Shown: piece by piece, positions 24,493 to 36,000 of the stretch
How positions within the stretch are numbered: position 1 is the stretch's first letter
Layout of the letters: every line of letters starts with the position of its first letter
From: Edaphochlamys debaryana
Lineage: Eukaryota; Chlorophyta; Chlorophyceae; Chlamydomonadales
DNA: 64,000 bases
Assembly (NCBI GenBank): GCA_016858145.1
Contig: JAEHOE010000006.1
Span: 434,001 to 498,000 of the forward strand
Direction of reading: 5' to 3'
The notes under the pieces: model-generated
The model's input: only the letters and a program-made list of their open reading frames with translations
What the model was told of the DNA's origin: nothing
The model's database searches: none
Position numbers and translations under genes: made by a program

Positions 24493-25609
24493 TGTCCTTG
24501 CCAACTAGAATGACCTCCGCGGGCACCGCGAAGGCCGCTGGAGCGCCGGTGGGCTGGAAGCTCAGAGCGCAGTTGACTCTACTGAGCTCTAAGCCCAGGC
24601 CTCCAGCTGTGGCCCATAGTGGCTAGACCGCTGCCGACTGTCAGCGGCTCGGCACGCGGAGGTCGGGCTCTCTCAAGCTTCGAGGTGCGTACTTGCTCTG
24701 CAAACTCAAGCTAGAGACTCTAGAAGACCTGAAGGACCGTCGAACTTGCAGAAACAGCAGCGCCTTTCGAATGGCGCAAAATTGCAGAAGCTTAGCTGCG
24801 TGTGGTGTTCGTCTGGGGTCTCTAGTGCGTATCGACGGGCGCGGTGAGTGTATCTTGATGATTTGCAGTGACTTAGTGAAGGTCTGAAGGACAGCCGGAT
24901 GGCGCCCATCGGCTGCACCTCGAGGTACAGCCTCGCTCGCACCATTGCCCCCGCCGCTTCTACCACTCGTTAAGCTTCCGACTCTGGTTCTCACTCGACG
25001 CACCGCACACGCCAGGCCCCTCGACCGCCCCTGCCGATGCTCAACTTGCGAGTCCCCGCCAGAGGGTACACCAACGTGCACCGAGCTCGTGCCACGCCCG
25101 TTGTACCCCGGGCAGCAGGAGTTGGTCCGGAAGCGACTGCGCGTGTCGCTGCGAAAGCCCGTCTGCGGCAACTCGTGTCGAAGTGGGGAGGCGTGTCCAG
25201 GGGTGGGCGTGTCGTGCGGGCGTCGGGTTGCGGGGCTACGAGGCTGCAAGGGCGCTCAGTCAGAGGTTGATGTCTACCAGACCAGAGTGACGAAAAGGGG
25301 CACGCCAGTGAAAGCAGGGTGGGATGAAGGGGTCAGTGAAGCCCCACCGTAGTTCCTGCCAAGGGCGGGGGCGGCGGGGGTGCCCCAGCAGAGCACGATG
25401 CACTTAACCCTGGTGTCAGGCATGCGCTGACGCAGCCGCCAGATAAGACGGATGAACTCCAGCTGTACAAGACATCTGCCTCGGTTGGCCAGCGTCCACG
25501 GACATCCCCACACGCGGACCTCGAACCATAGGGCAGGGCTTGCCCTGGGTAGCACAGCCCTGTACATGGGCCCCCTGCCCACTTGCCTTGGCCCCTGCTC
25601 TCTCCCCAG
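24493..25609. other. Intergenic, nothing recognised
   Basis: Presumed promoter of the TPR-RING gene. No coherent exon found. Confidence 0.4.
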
Positions 25610-25931
25610 GATCAATGCCGCCGCTGCGCCCGGCCCCGCCGACCTGGCCGCACTGGACGCCACGCTGGGGCAGCTGGCGCGGCTGAGCCCGGTGGCGGAC
25701 ACAGCCACGGACCCCGCCATCAACGGACGGTGTGTGTTGGAGGGGGGAGGGGGGGCCGCAGGCGGATGTGGGCCCAGGCTGGCACAGGTCCCCCTCGCAC
25801 GCGGCTGCTGGAGGCTTACTGAGGCTTACTACCAGATGGCAACGGAAGGTGTCAACTTATTCATGCGGTCCTTCTTGTCTGACAGATGGATGGTAATGAC
25901 CAACCAGCTGAGTCAGATCGTACTCATCTAG
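25610..25931 (+). pseudogene. Possible fibrillin (PAP)-like fragment
   Basis: Two phase-compatible plus-strand exons, 25610-25729 and 25886-25931. The spliced peptide has DLAALDATLGQLARLSPVAD, then ...DPAINGRW, then MVMTNQLSQIVLI-stop. An Ala/Leu-rich helix followed by LNGRW is how plastid-lipid-associated proteins (fibrillins) begin. Here the frame stops soon after the Trp, where about 100 more residues would be expected. No upstream exon with a transit peptide was found. Likely a truncated or decayed copy, or two exons of an unrecognised gene. Confidence 0.3.
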
Positions 25932-26154
25932 AGTGCAGTCAGCTTGGTACAGGCCACGCTAGGGCCACCCCCCCACACACTCATCCAAGACCCCATAGAT
26001 AACCAAAGGCTGGTCTCCTGGATGGGACTGCTTCACTTGTTGCTCAACTCATCGCATAACGGCTGGTGCCATGCACCTGGCCAGCTGCACGTTGCTGTGA
26101 CCCCACAAACAGGATCCAACGGGAACCTTCACTTCTTTCATGCGTTGGTCGATG

Positions 26155-26290
26155 CCGTTTTCGGGCTGAGCCGCCCCCGTCAGGCTCTGCGGGCGGCGAA
26201 GCCCCCAGCGAATACCCTGTGTCTGCGTGCATCCGTGTGACGAGCTGACCCTGGCGCTGATTGCGACCCAAAGCATTGCCACAAGCGCCT
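26155..26290 (+). repeat. Dispersed repeat, copy 2
   Basis: Counterpart of 20015-20150, in the same orientation. Confidence 0.6.
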
Positions 26291-26309
26291 CGCACACTTG
26301 GGGACGCAG

Positions 26310-26930
26310 TTAGGGGCGGGGCAGGAGTTGCTTCACGCCGTTAACGCCGTCCACAAAGGCAGTGGCGTAGGAGGAAATGGCTCCAGGGCCGAACCAGAGC
26401 CGACGCAGGATGAGCGCCATCGCGCAAGCGAGCAAGCAGCCAGCCTGCGAAACAACACATGCACCAACTCCTGGCCGTGGTCAAGCGCATCACATCGCTG
26501 CGCTTGCAAACTCACAATGGAACGCTGCCTCGCCCATTCCGCCTCCTTCTTCGCCCGCTTCTCCGCCTTGTTCGCCCGCTCCTCCGCCTCGACTCGCAGC
26601 TGGGGGAGCAGGGGCAGGGCCAACGGTTGAGCTATCGTGCCCCCGTGCCTTCTGTGCCTGTAACACGCTTGCCCTGAGCGCCCACCTGCGTCTCCTTCGC
26701 CAGCTGCTTCTCCAGCTCCGCGTTGGTGTTACGCGCAATGACGGCAGGGGGCCGCATTCCGCTGGACACGGAGGTGGCCACCACAACGAGGCACACCTGC
26801 ACGGAGCAACAGGGCGCAGCTCCGCCGTAAGTCCGCGGCGCCTCCCTCCAACGCGCGACACTGCCCGCACCTGTTTGAATTTGCCGACGGTGCTGGCGCG
26901 GAGCGTCGGCAAGGAGCACCGCAGGGCCAT
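26310..26930 (-). CDS. Small coiled-coil protein with two hydrophobic segments, unknown function
   Basis: Four exons, leftwards: 26930-26871, 26796-26686, 26599-26516, 26444-26310. Every junction is GT-AG in phase 0, giving 129 aa. After a short basic N-terminus (MALRCSLPTLRASTVGKFKQ) comes a hydrophobic stretch (VCLVVVATSV). Next is a charged coiled coil across residues about 40-85 (NTNAELEKQLAKETQ, then VEAEERANKAEKRAKKEAEW), then a second hydrophobic segment (GCLLACAMALILRRLW) and a short tail ending KQLLPRP. The N-terminus could be an organelle-targeting or signal-anchor sequence. I do not recognise the family. The model rests on the perfect phase agreement of four short exons and the sharp change in protein character at the predicted boundaries. 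Confidence 0.6.
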
Positions 26931-27164
26931 TTGTGCGTTCGTCACGTTTGAAACTGCTGAGGTCCCGGGTCTTGTTCGAGCACGGGCAGCTTGTCTAGAT
27001 GCGGTCGCTGTAGAAGTGAACGAGGCTGGAGAGACAGAACGCCGTCGTCTGAGACGTCGTGCGACAGCAGCTTCAAGACAGCAGCTTCAAGACAGCAGCC
27101 TCCCTAGATTCCTTTGTTTCCCAGGTTGTAAGCAGGAAGCTATGGGAGGAGTCTACCTACGAAT

Positions 27165-28582
27165 GCAGCTAAGTCTCACACCGGTCGTAGGACCATAGAT
27201 GGCATGAGGCCGATGGTCCCATCCGACGTATCGTCCTAGTCTTCTGTGTTGACCGAGAACTCTCATCACGGGTTACACCTTGACCGCGTACCACCATAGG
27301 TCGCATGCAGTGTCCTGTCACATAGCACACACCGCTACATCCCACATCGCGACCTAGCGTACTTGCCGCACGAAACTGCGAGCACGACCGAAGCACGACC
27401 ACACTTACGCCTCTCGCAACCCTGCGCAACCAGCGAGGCTGGACTGTGTTGTCGGCGTTTTGCTAATGCCACTGCTAGTTCTCACGAAGCAGGCGTAGCT
27501 GTCGCAAGCAATCAATTGGCCAGTTGCCAGCTCCGCCTTCCCTTCAGCAAGCGCAGAGCAAGCTATTCTCATGCAGCGCTCCCTACCTGATAGAATTACT
27601 CCAGCGCCAGAGGTGCATGCCGCACCTCGCGCTGCGGCCTATGCGAGGCCGCAGCCCATCCCCAGCGCGACCGCGCGCAGGCAGCCGTCTGCAACGCCGG
27701 TGCCTCGAACACGGCCAGTCAGGGGTCTCACGGTAGCTGATGGACCGTCCACGTCTGGGCGGGAGCACCGCAGCGAGGATCTGAGGACTTGGGCGAAGCG
27801 GCAGGAGGCCACGGAGGGTGCGTGGACGAAGCAGCGGCAAACAATGGCGGACCAGTTACGTGTGTACGCCCAGCAGCTCGACACTCTCTCCCGGGAGCGG
27901 TCAGCACTTGTGCTCGGGCACGCTCAGAGGCGGGTGGACACCTTGGCGGCGAGGGCTGCCGCTGACGCGGCCATGCACGCTACCTCCTGTCCGGGGGCCA
28001 GGGGCGGAGCCATGCAGGCTCCCGCCACGGAGGTGCCAGCTGCCAAGCTGACGACGGGAGTAGCCACCGTCACGTACGTCAGCTTGGTGGGCTCTGGCGC
28101 CCTTCAAGTGCCACACACCAAGTGCGAGTGCGGTGCCGTGTTTACGGTGCAACCAATCCCGGCGGGGTGCTTCCCCCTCACCCCCGTCTCCACGTGCCTG
28201 TGGTTCGACCTGGACGTTCACCGGGCGTACCGCCACCTCGGCCTGCAGGACGGGCTGAGTGCAGCAGGTAGGCCTCGGGGAACGGTGGGGACAAAGCTGC
28301 CGTGGGGCCGCTTCATTGTCGCCCAGGCCCCCTTTCACCCTCTCCCGCCTTCGGCCCCACAGGCTTTGTGGACTTCCTGTCCGCACAGGCGGCTTGTAAG
28401 CTCGACGATCGCGCCTTCGTCCCCAGCTTCTTCTCCTATCTGCGCTCCAAAGCCATCGTGGAGGACTGGGCGGCGCTGGGCGTGGAGGGCATGGATGCCG
28501 GACCCTTTGGAGGATGCGCCATCTGTGCGGAGACTCCCGCAGTGCCCGGTGAGCTTTGTTTGGTAGTACTACCACTTGGGGC
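27165..28582 (+). repeat. Left inverted-repeat arm of the KDZ element
   Basis: Reverse complement of 37372-38788 with at least one substitution seen (near 28037) and otherwise apparently identical. It carries its own copy of transposase exons 1-2 and the sequence upstream of them. Such identity points to recent formation or ongoing homogenisation. Confidence 0.9.
27571..28548 (+). CDS. CxC-domain exons 1-2, left-arm copy (partial)
   Basis: Exons 27571-28267 and 28363-28548 encode the same 294 residues as the N-terminus of the right-arm transposase. There is a Ser/Arg-rich lead, a helical segment, and then a CxC cysteine domain (TKCECGAVF ... PAGCFPLTP ... WFDLDVHRAYRHLGLQ and on). The transposase core does not follow on this side. 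The second exon ends in phase 1 at a good donor (G|GTGAGC). A candidate acceptor (ACTATAG|GA) just before 28831 would continue in frame into the accessory ORF. It may thus be the shared N-terminus of the accessory protein, a truncated CxC protein, or simply a passenger in the repeat arm. Confidence 0.55.
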
Positions 28583-28830
28583 CTCGCTGGTTGCGCAGGG
28601 TTGCGAGAGGCGTAAGTGGCCAAAGCCGAGAGGAGGCCCCGAAGCCCCCAGGGAAGCGCCTAAACGGTGCATGGCAGCTACTAGGGCTCATCCAAGGCAG
28701 AGCAACGAGCAAAACTAAGCAAGCGTAGCTGTCGCAAGCAACTGTCGCGAGCAATCGCCGACGCCGAACCGAGCTCCACAGCCTGGACTGAGCTCTTCTA
28801 CCAGGCCATGCCACGCATACTACTATAGGA

Positions 28831-31800
28831 ATGGACGAAGCGGTTTGCTCCGCTGTGACCAGCGCGCTTGCGGGTGCAATCCCTCCGCTTGCCGACGAGC
28901 AAAGCTTCACACGCAATCGCGGCCACAGCACCTATGCGTTTCGATTCGCAGCTGTGTCCAAGCGGGCAGCCCGGAAGGTGGCAGAGGTGCGCGCCGACCC
29001 TTCGGCGCCCCAGGCTCCCCTCGCAGCTCTGCCTCGCCACCCTGCTGAGCCAGAGGTGTCGGCGGCAAGCGAGCAGGAAGGGGCTCAGTCCGCGGCGGCC
29101 AGGCCAGGACCCATTGGCGGGGGCGAGGCGGAGGCCCAGGCTGCGGACCGGGATGCCAGTCAGGCGGGGACACAGGCGGGCGTCTCGGAGGCCAGCCGGG
29201 CGGAAGCTTGCCGTGAGCTCTCCGAAGTTGCCGCCCTTGAGGAGTGGCAGCGTCAGCGAGTCGCTCTGCTCAACGGGGGGCTCCTGGGCCGGCTCCTGAG
29301 CCGGCCCCACCCCTCGAGTGCCCTGCTCGGCCAGAGCTCTACGGCGCTCAGCGGCTTCGCGGCGGGTATGCACGGCGGCAGCATGAGCAGCAGCGGCCTC
29401 CTCGGATCTGGCGCACCCACCCTAAGCCGGCGCCTCCCCTCGAGTGCCCTGCTCGGCCAGAGCTCTGCGGCGCTCAGCGGCTTGGCGGCGGGTATGCACG
29501 GCGGCAGCATGAGCAGCAGCGGCCTCCTCGGATCTGGCGCACCCACCCTAAGCCGGCGCCTCCCCTCGAGTGCCCTGCTCGGCCAGAGCTCTGCGGCGCT
29601 CAGCGGCTTGGCGGCGGGTATGCATGGCGGCAGCATGAGCAGCAGCGGCCTCCTCGGGCCTCATGCCCCTACAGTTGCCCAGTCGTCCGCAGCTGCACTG
29701 ACCACAGCGTCGCTGCACCGTCATTCCCTGCAGAACGCTGGCCTCGACGCCCCCGCCGCGGGCGCTCTGACGCACTTCGGAGCGCCCTTCAGCCTGGGCA
29801 GCACGCTGGCTGGGGGCGCCGGCGGGATTAGCAGACCAAGTCCAGCAAGCACCGGGGTCATTGATGATTCAGACTCCGACATTATCTTCCCTGCTGGCAG
29901 TCCCGATCGTCTCTTTACACAGCCCATACCAACACTCGGCAGTCCGGAGGGCTCCAGCATTGAGGCGATCCTACGAGGCCTGTCCCCCATCCACACAGCT
30001 CTCCATGCTAACCGCGTCGCCGCTGGGCCCTCAGCTGCTGGCGCCGTGCCCACGGGCGGCGCTGCCGCCCCGCCCGCCGGCAACCCCTTCGCGGCACTCC
30101 AGGGCCGTGCCACCGCCGGGCCCTCAGCTGCTGGCGCCGTGCTCACGGACCGTGGCGGCGCCCCGCACGGACAGCCCCTCGCGGCACCCCTGGACCGTGC
30201 CGCCACCCGGCCCTCAGCTGCTGGCGCCGTGCCCACGGGCGGCGCTGCCGCCCCGCCCGCCGGCAACCCCTTCGCGGCACTCCAGGGCCGTGCCACCGCC
30301 GGGCCCTCAGCTGCTGGCGCCGTGCTCACGGACCGTGGCGGCGCCCCGCACGGACAGCCCCTCGCGGCACCCCTGGACCGTGCCGCCGCCCGGCCCTCAG
30401 CTGCTGGCGCTGTGCCCACGGGCGGCGCTGCCGCCCCGCCCGCCGGCAACCCCTTCGCGGCACTCCAGGGCCGTGCCACCGCCGGGCCCTCAGCTGCTGG
30501 CGCCGTGCTCACGGACCGTGGCGGCGCCCCGCACGGACAGCCCCTCGCGGCACCCCTGGACCGTGCCGCCACCCGGCCCTCAGCTGCTGGCGCCGTGCCC
30601 ACGGGCGGCGCTGCCGCCCCGCCCGCCGGCAACCCCTTCGCGGCAGCAGCAGCAGCCGAAACCGGTCCACCGGACCGTGCTACGTGCGAGGGAGGAACTG
30701 GCTAAGAGGGAGGCCGGGATGGCACCCGAGCGGCTCAGGATTCTAGGCAAGCGGGCGAGGGGGGAGCCGCTTGGTAAGCCCAAGAACAGCAAGCCAGGCG
30801 ATCCCGCCTACGAGCAGTGGCGTCTCGAGGAGCAGTTCAAGGCAAGTCCCTATTGACTTGCACACGTGACGTGTAGCCATGTAACTAGTGCACCGCTGCG
30901 ACCACCCCGCTGTGCTGACTTCCATGTCTCTCCCCATCGCCCCCCCCCCCTCCTGCAAGGTACAAGAGTGCTCCAGGAACATTGCGCTGCTGAAAGAGCG
31001 TGTGGATTCGATAGCCCTAGTGTGCAACCGTGCCACCTTCCTCCTGTTCGCTAACAGCGGCAAGTCCGGTGCCGCACACCTGCACATTGAGGGGCTGGAA
31101 GCTGACGGGCTGTCAAACAGCCAGCGCTCTTTCCTCAACAAGGTCCTCAAGGACTTCATCCTCGTACCGGCAACACGCAACAGCATAATGGACTGCCTGT
31201 AAGCCTGGCTGGCGCTGCGCACGTTGTGTGAAGGGTGGGGAACGCTTCAACCCCACCCCCGTTACCTAAGTTTGCGGTTCTGACAATTTGTTCCAATGCC
31301 CCTTGTAGGCCCCAGTACGTGCCCGCGGACACCGCCAACCCCGTCATGGGGGAGGGCAGGGCCCCCCAGCGCCGGAGGCGAGATGCCTCACCCCGCCCGC
31401 CAGGTGACCACGAGGACGACACTGGGGACCTCGAGGAGGAGGCGGGGGCGGCGGAGCAGGCGGCGGCGGAGGAGGAGGCGGCGGCGGAGGAGGAGGCGGC
31501 GACGGAGGAGGAGGCGACGGCGGCGGCGACGGGGGGGGAGGACTTGTGGGCGGGGGCACACGGGATTCTGCCCGTCCAGCAGCAGCCCACCGCTGCAGCC
31601 GAGGCGCGCCCTACGGTCCGCCCGGGGCCCGGTGCCGCCGCTGGTCCGCCACAGCCACAGCCACAGCGGCAGGCGCGGGTGCCTGCAAACACGCAGAGCA
31701 AACTCAACGCCTTCTTCTTCGCGCGCCTGGATGAGGATGCGGGTCTGTCGTACGACGGCCTTGTGGCCGCACTTGGGCACCACGATCGCGACCTCGCTCA

Positions 31801-32314
31801 GGTGGCGCGGGCGGAGCACTTGCGCAAGGCCTGGAAGTCAGCGTGCGCGCAGTACAAGGAGAAGTACAACCGGGAGCCCACGGGTGAAGGCCCTGCAAGG
31901 GGGCGGGGCAGAGGCCAGGCCGGCACGGGCGGGGGCCAGGCCGGCACGGGCGGGGGCCAGGCCGGCACGGGCGGGGGCCAGGCCGGCACGGGCGGGGGCC
32001 AGGCCGGCACGGGCGGGGGCCAGGCCGGCACGGGCGGGGGCCAGGCCGGCAGGGGCGGGGCCCGGGCTGCTGGGAACATGCCCGCTGCACAACCCGCAGT
32101 GGTGGATGGAAGCGGTAGCGAGGTTCAGGTGTCCTGGGCGGAGCTCGAGGAGAGTCTGAGGGACATCTTCGAGGAAGTGCGCATGGGGCACGAGCGGGAC
32201 CAGGAGATCGCCGCCGAGCTGTTTGCACTGAAATGCCTGATTCGGGGTAGCAGCGCGCGGCAGGCGCGCTATGAGGAGCTGTGGAACGAGGCGGGGGAGC
32301 TGACTTCGGCGTGA
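28831..32314 (+). CDS. KDZ-element accessory protein, repeat-rich, unknown function
   Basis: First open block, 28831 to about 30640: MDEAVCSAV..., Ala/Glu-rich, then three 42-aa repeats (LLGQSSAALSGLAAGMHGG type) and three and a half 60-aa Pro/Ala repeats (PSAAGAV type). The frame then changes by one near 30640-30700 (REELAKREAGMAPERLRILG) without a convincing intron. Later exons join cleanly: to 30841 with a GC donor (AAG|GCAAGT), 30960-31198, and 31309-32314. These encode a conserved-looking segment (NIALLKERVDSIALVCNRAT, then FLNKVLKDFILVPA), an acidic E/A stretch, a globular part, seven GQAGTGG repeats and a C-terminal coiled coil ending GELTSA. The start is either Met 28831 or splicing from the left-arm exons. 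Function not recognised; it is plausibly a DNA-binding partner of the transposase. Confidence 0.55.
29311..29660 (+). repeat. 126-bp coding tandem repeat, about 2.8 copies
   Basis: Period 126 (starts near 29311, 29437 and 29563), a multiple of three, giving 42-aa repeats in the accessory ORF. Copies 2 and 3 are nearly identical. Confidence 0.9.
30024..30650 (+). repeat. 180-bp coding tandem repeat, about 3.5 copies
   Basis: Period 180 with two related half-units (PTGGAAAPPAGNPF and LTDRGGAPHGQPLA), nearly identical between copies. It ends just before the unresolved frame change. Confidence 0.9.
31917..32060 (+). repeat. 21-bp coding tandem repeat (GQAGTGG), about seven copies
   Basis: Perfect 21-bp units encoding GQAGTGG, the last with Arg replacing Thr. 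Confidence 0.9.
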
Positions 32315-32801
32315 TCCAGGGCGTGGCTTGGCGGTCAGGTTAAGTTGGTGTGCCCGAGGGCATGCGCTTGCTCATGGGCGCGTAGCCCCATCTCGTACTC
32401 TGGGCTTCTGGGCCCGTTGGTTGATGTCGTGGGGACCTGGGAGAGGCCGGGGAGGCCGAGGCGCATGTGCTTGCATGGCACAAACTTGTACGGCACTGAA
32501 GCCGAAGGGCCGTTGGCAACAGCACCGAAGTGGCCACGGGGGACGCGTCTCCGCAGCGGGGCTGCTGAATCTACAGCGCTCTGCCCTGGATCCCACGCTT
32601 CAAGTCCCTCGCCCGTCAGGCAGCGCTGGGGCTGGGGCGGGTGCTAGCGTGTGTAGGGAGGGAATTATTCTTTTCTTGTGGGTGAGAGTGTGGCTACCTG
32701 GCCTGAACGCTGGTGCTTGGGTGTTTCCCCGGGATGGCCGCTGTGGATGCAGGCGGTTTTCTGTTTGCTTGAGGGCCCTTTGCGTAATGGCTGGAGGTTT
32801 G

Positions 32802-32957
32802 CGTGCTCTGTGCTGGATCCCACGCCCCACGCTCCAAGTCCCTGCCCCGTCACCTGGCTTGCCCAGCGCCTGTTACTACAACCAGCTGCGTGCTCTGTGC
32901 TGGATCCCACGCCCCACGCTCCAAGTCCCTGCCCCGTCACCTGGCTTGCCCAGCCAC
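32802..32957 (+). repeat. Two-copy tandem repeat in the convergent 3' region
   Basis: A block beginning GTGCTGGATCCCACGCCCCA occurs twice about 87 bp apart, with a more distant third version near 32585. It lies between the convergent accessory and transposase genes (32315-33078), where I see no other gene. Confidence 0.75.
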
Positions 32958-33078
32958 TAACGACCGCAGTGCGGCCAAGCATCACGCACTTAAAAGCGCC
33001 AAAAGCAACTCAACCATTGCCGGAGGTAAACACGTGCATTGCAGCACGCCAGCATGGTCTGCTCCTACCCCTCCCCCC

Positions 33079-36000
33079 TTAGACGGGAATTCTGCTCCTA
33101 CCCAGCTCTGTCCGTAGCTGGTCGACCAGGGCCAGGTGCTGGTCAATGAGAAACACAGTGCCCTCGCAGGCAGCTGCCCGTTCACGTGCAGCTTGCAGGC
33201 AAGAAGCCGCGTGCCTGACCCACGCCCCCAGCCGCTTCTTCTCCACGCGCAGCGTGGCCTCCTCCTCGCTTGTGCGCGCCAGATCGGCCGCGGCCTCCAG
33301 GTAGCGGCGCCCGTGGTGCAGGCGCACAAGTGACTCATTGTTGCCCCACGGCATCGGCGTGCCCGGGTCAAAGAGGCTCTTCAGCTGCTGCTCCGTCAGG
33401 CGCGCGCTCGACCCGCCACCCACACTCTGCCAAACGTACATCTCCTCCAGCAGTGCGCGAACCTGGGCGCGCTTCCGCTTGCCCCGCGCCTGCATGCTTT
33501 TGGTCTCCTTGTCCGCACAGCCCGCCGCTGCCCGATCCGAGTGAAGGGCGCGGATCTCAAGCACGAGCTGCTCGATGCGAGACTGACACCTGTAGAGGGG
33601 TGGTCGAGGGCAAGGCGGGGTAAGGGAGGGGGGTCTAAGCTGCGGCGAGGAGGGTTGTCTCATGCCCCACACAGGCAACATCACAATAGACTATGGCAGC
33701 GAACGCCTAAGGCCCGCGCACCTCTCCACTTCCTTCCGCCGCAGCTTGTCCAGCGCGCAGTCAAAGGGCTCGTAGCCCTTCGTCCATTTGGAACGCTCGG
33801 TTGGCGGCAGGTCCCGCTTGTGCTCCATCGCGGTCAGTGCTGCTCGCACCTTGCTGAGCGCGTCATCCGTGCTTGCCGTGGCCAACGCAACGGATGCACT
33901 GCTGGAGACGACCGCAAGGGAAGGGGCTGAGATCTGGAGGCGCTTCAGCTCCCCCAAGCGGAGGCAGAGCCGTGCGTACTCGACCTGAGGGCGTGGGCAC
34001 CACGCGGGTCTGCTCAAGCCAGTCTCTCAACACCACCTGTGCCTCGTCAACTCTCGCGCTCCAGCCAGCCCGCTTGTGCTTTCCCTGCTCACTTTCCAGG
34101 CGTCTCCGTCGGTGGTTTCCTCCCGCTCCGTCCCCAGGACGACCCGCTTGTACTCCTCTGCGGCGACCTGGGGGTCCAGCACGGGAGGCGCAGCTTTCGC
34201 CGCTTCCGACATCACCGAGGCCAGGGCTTTCCGGTGGGCGTCTGCGGGGCAAAAGGGCCACGCCAAGAAGGGTCACACAGCACAGAGAGTGCAGGGATCA
34301 GTAGAGGGTTATGCCTTGCTGCTGGCAGTCTCCGCCAGCCTACCCAGCAGCTTAATGGTGTCAGCATATCGCTTCTCCGTCAGAACGACAATCCGCTTGA
34401 GCTTGTCACGGCCGATGTCGGCCAGAAGCGCCTCGATGAAGTCTCTCCGGTGATGCAGGGACATGTACCGCACGAGGGAACCGGCGGACTGAGGAGGCGG
34501 GTAGGGCAAACGGGCATCAGGCAGCGGATCTCAGCCTCCTTTGTGAGAAGAGGTTTGCGGCAGGCACATGCCCCCCAACACGCGCTCCATGGCGCATAGT
34601 GCCATGCTGCCATCCCCAGCACATGCTTACTTTTGTCATGGACCACAGCTGTTCGATCTCCTCTCCAATGCGCCTTGCGGCAGCCGGAGAGTATCTGCCG
34701 CTGTTCACCAGCTGGCAGGCGATCTCGTGGCCGCTCCCGTGCATCCAGTTGACCATGATGCGCAGGTCCTTGGCCGCCTGGGGCAGCTCGGGGTGGTTGG
34801 CTACGTACCGCCGCCACGTGCTCCTGATCTGACAGCCGAAGTCAATGTACACGTCTTTAAGGTCTGGGCGCTGCTGCACCAGGTGGTGCAGCATGAGTAG
34901 GTAGTAAGAGAACTGTTCTGGCTTGGGCATGTCGCAGAAGCCCCCACGGACGGGGACGGTGTGCATGCAGACGGCGCCTACCACGCCGTGCACGTCACAT
35001 GGCCCAGCTGAAGAAGAGTTGGGACGTGCACAGTGCAGCGATGATCGGCAGGAAGGCTCTTCACCAGCCGCCTGGGCTCCCACCCTGCCCGATACGACCC
35101 TCTCGAGCTCTAGGGCACCGGCGGAATGTGCCGCCTGCACCTGGCCGTCTACGGCACCAAAGAAGGTGGAGATGTGGTGTAGGAGGCCACGTGTGGCCGT
35201 GCCACAGCTCGCGTAGTGCCCAAGCTTGGTAACGGCGTCCAAAGACACGGACAGCCGATACGGATCCGTGTCCTCGCCTGCATTCACGGGGGCGCACAAG
35301 ACAAGAAGTGGTATTGATAATAATGGGAAGGGCGCACGCTGCTGCTGGGGCCCGCCAACGCTGCGCCGAGGCCCCCAGGGAACAGGGCGCGGGCTGAGGC
35401 CCCTCCCACGCTGCACCAAGGCCCCCAGGGGACAGGGCGCGGGCTCAGGCCCCTCCGACGCTGCGCCAAGGCACCCAGGGGACAGGGCGCGGGCCGAGGC
35501 CCCTCCGAAGCTGCGCCGAGGTCCCCAGGGGACAGGGCGCGGGCTGAGGCCCCTCACACGCTGCGCCAAGGCCCCCAGGGAACAGGGCGCGGGCTGAGGT
35601 CCCTCCGAAGCTGCGCCGAGGCCCCCAGGGAACAGGGCGCGGGCTGAGGCCCCTCCGAAGCTGCGCCGAGGCCCCCAGGGGAAAGGGCGCGGGCTCAGGC
35701 CCCTCCGAAGCTGCGCCGAGGCCCCCAGGGAACAGGGCGCGGGCTGAGGCCCCTCCGAAGCTGCGCCGAGGCACCCAGGGGACAGGGCGCGGGCTGAGGC
35801 CCCTCCCACGCTGCGCCGAGGCCCCAAGGGAACAGGGCGCGGGCTGAGGCCCCTCACACGCTGCGCCGAGGTCCCCAGGGGACAGGGCGCGGGCTGAGGC
35901 CCCTCACACGCTGCGCCAAGGCCCCCAGGGAACAGGGCGCGGGCTGAGGTCCCTCCGAAGCTGCGCCGAGGCCCCCAGGGAACAGGGCGCGGGCTGAGGC

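Noticed and set aside
35061..35277. Possible extra intron in transposase exon 3 (GTGCAG ... TTCTTCAG)
   Set aside because: Removing it shifts the frame and creates a stop before the KDZ core, whereas reading through keeps the conserved segment open.
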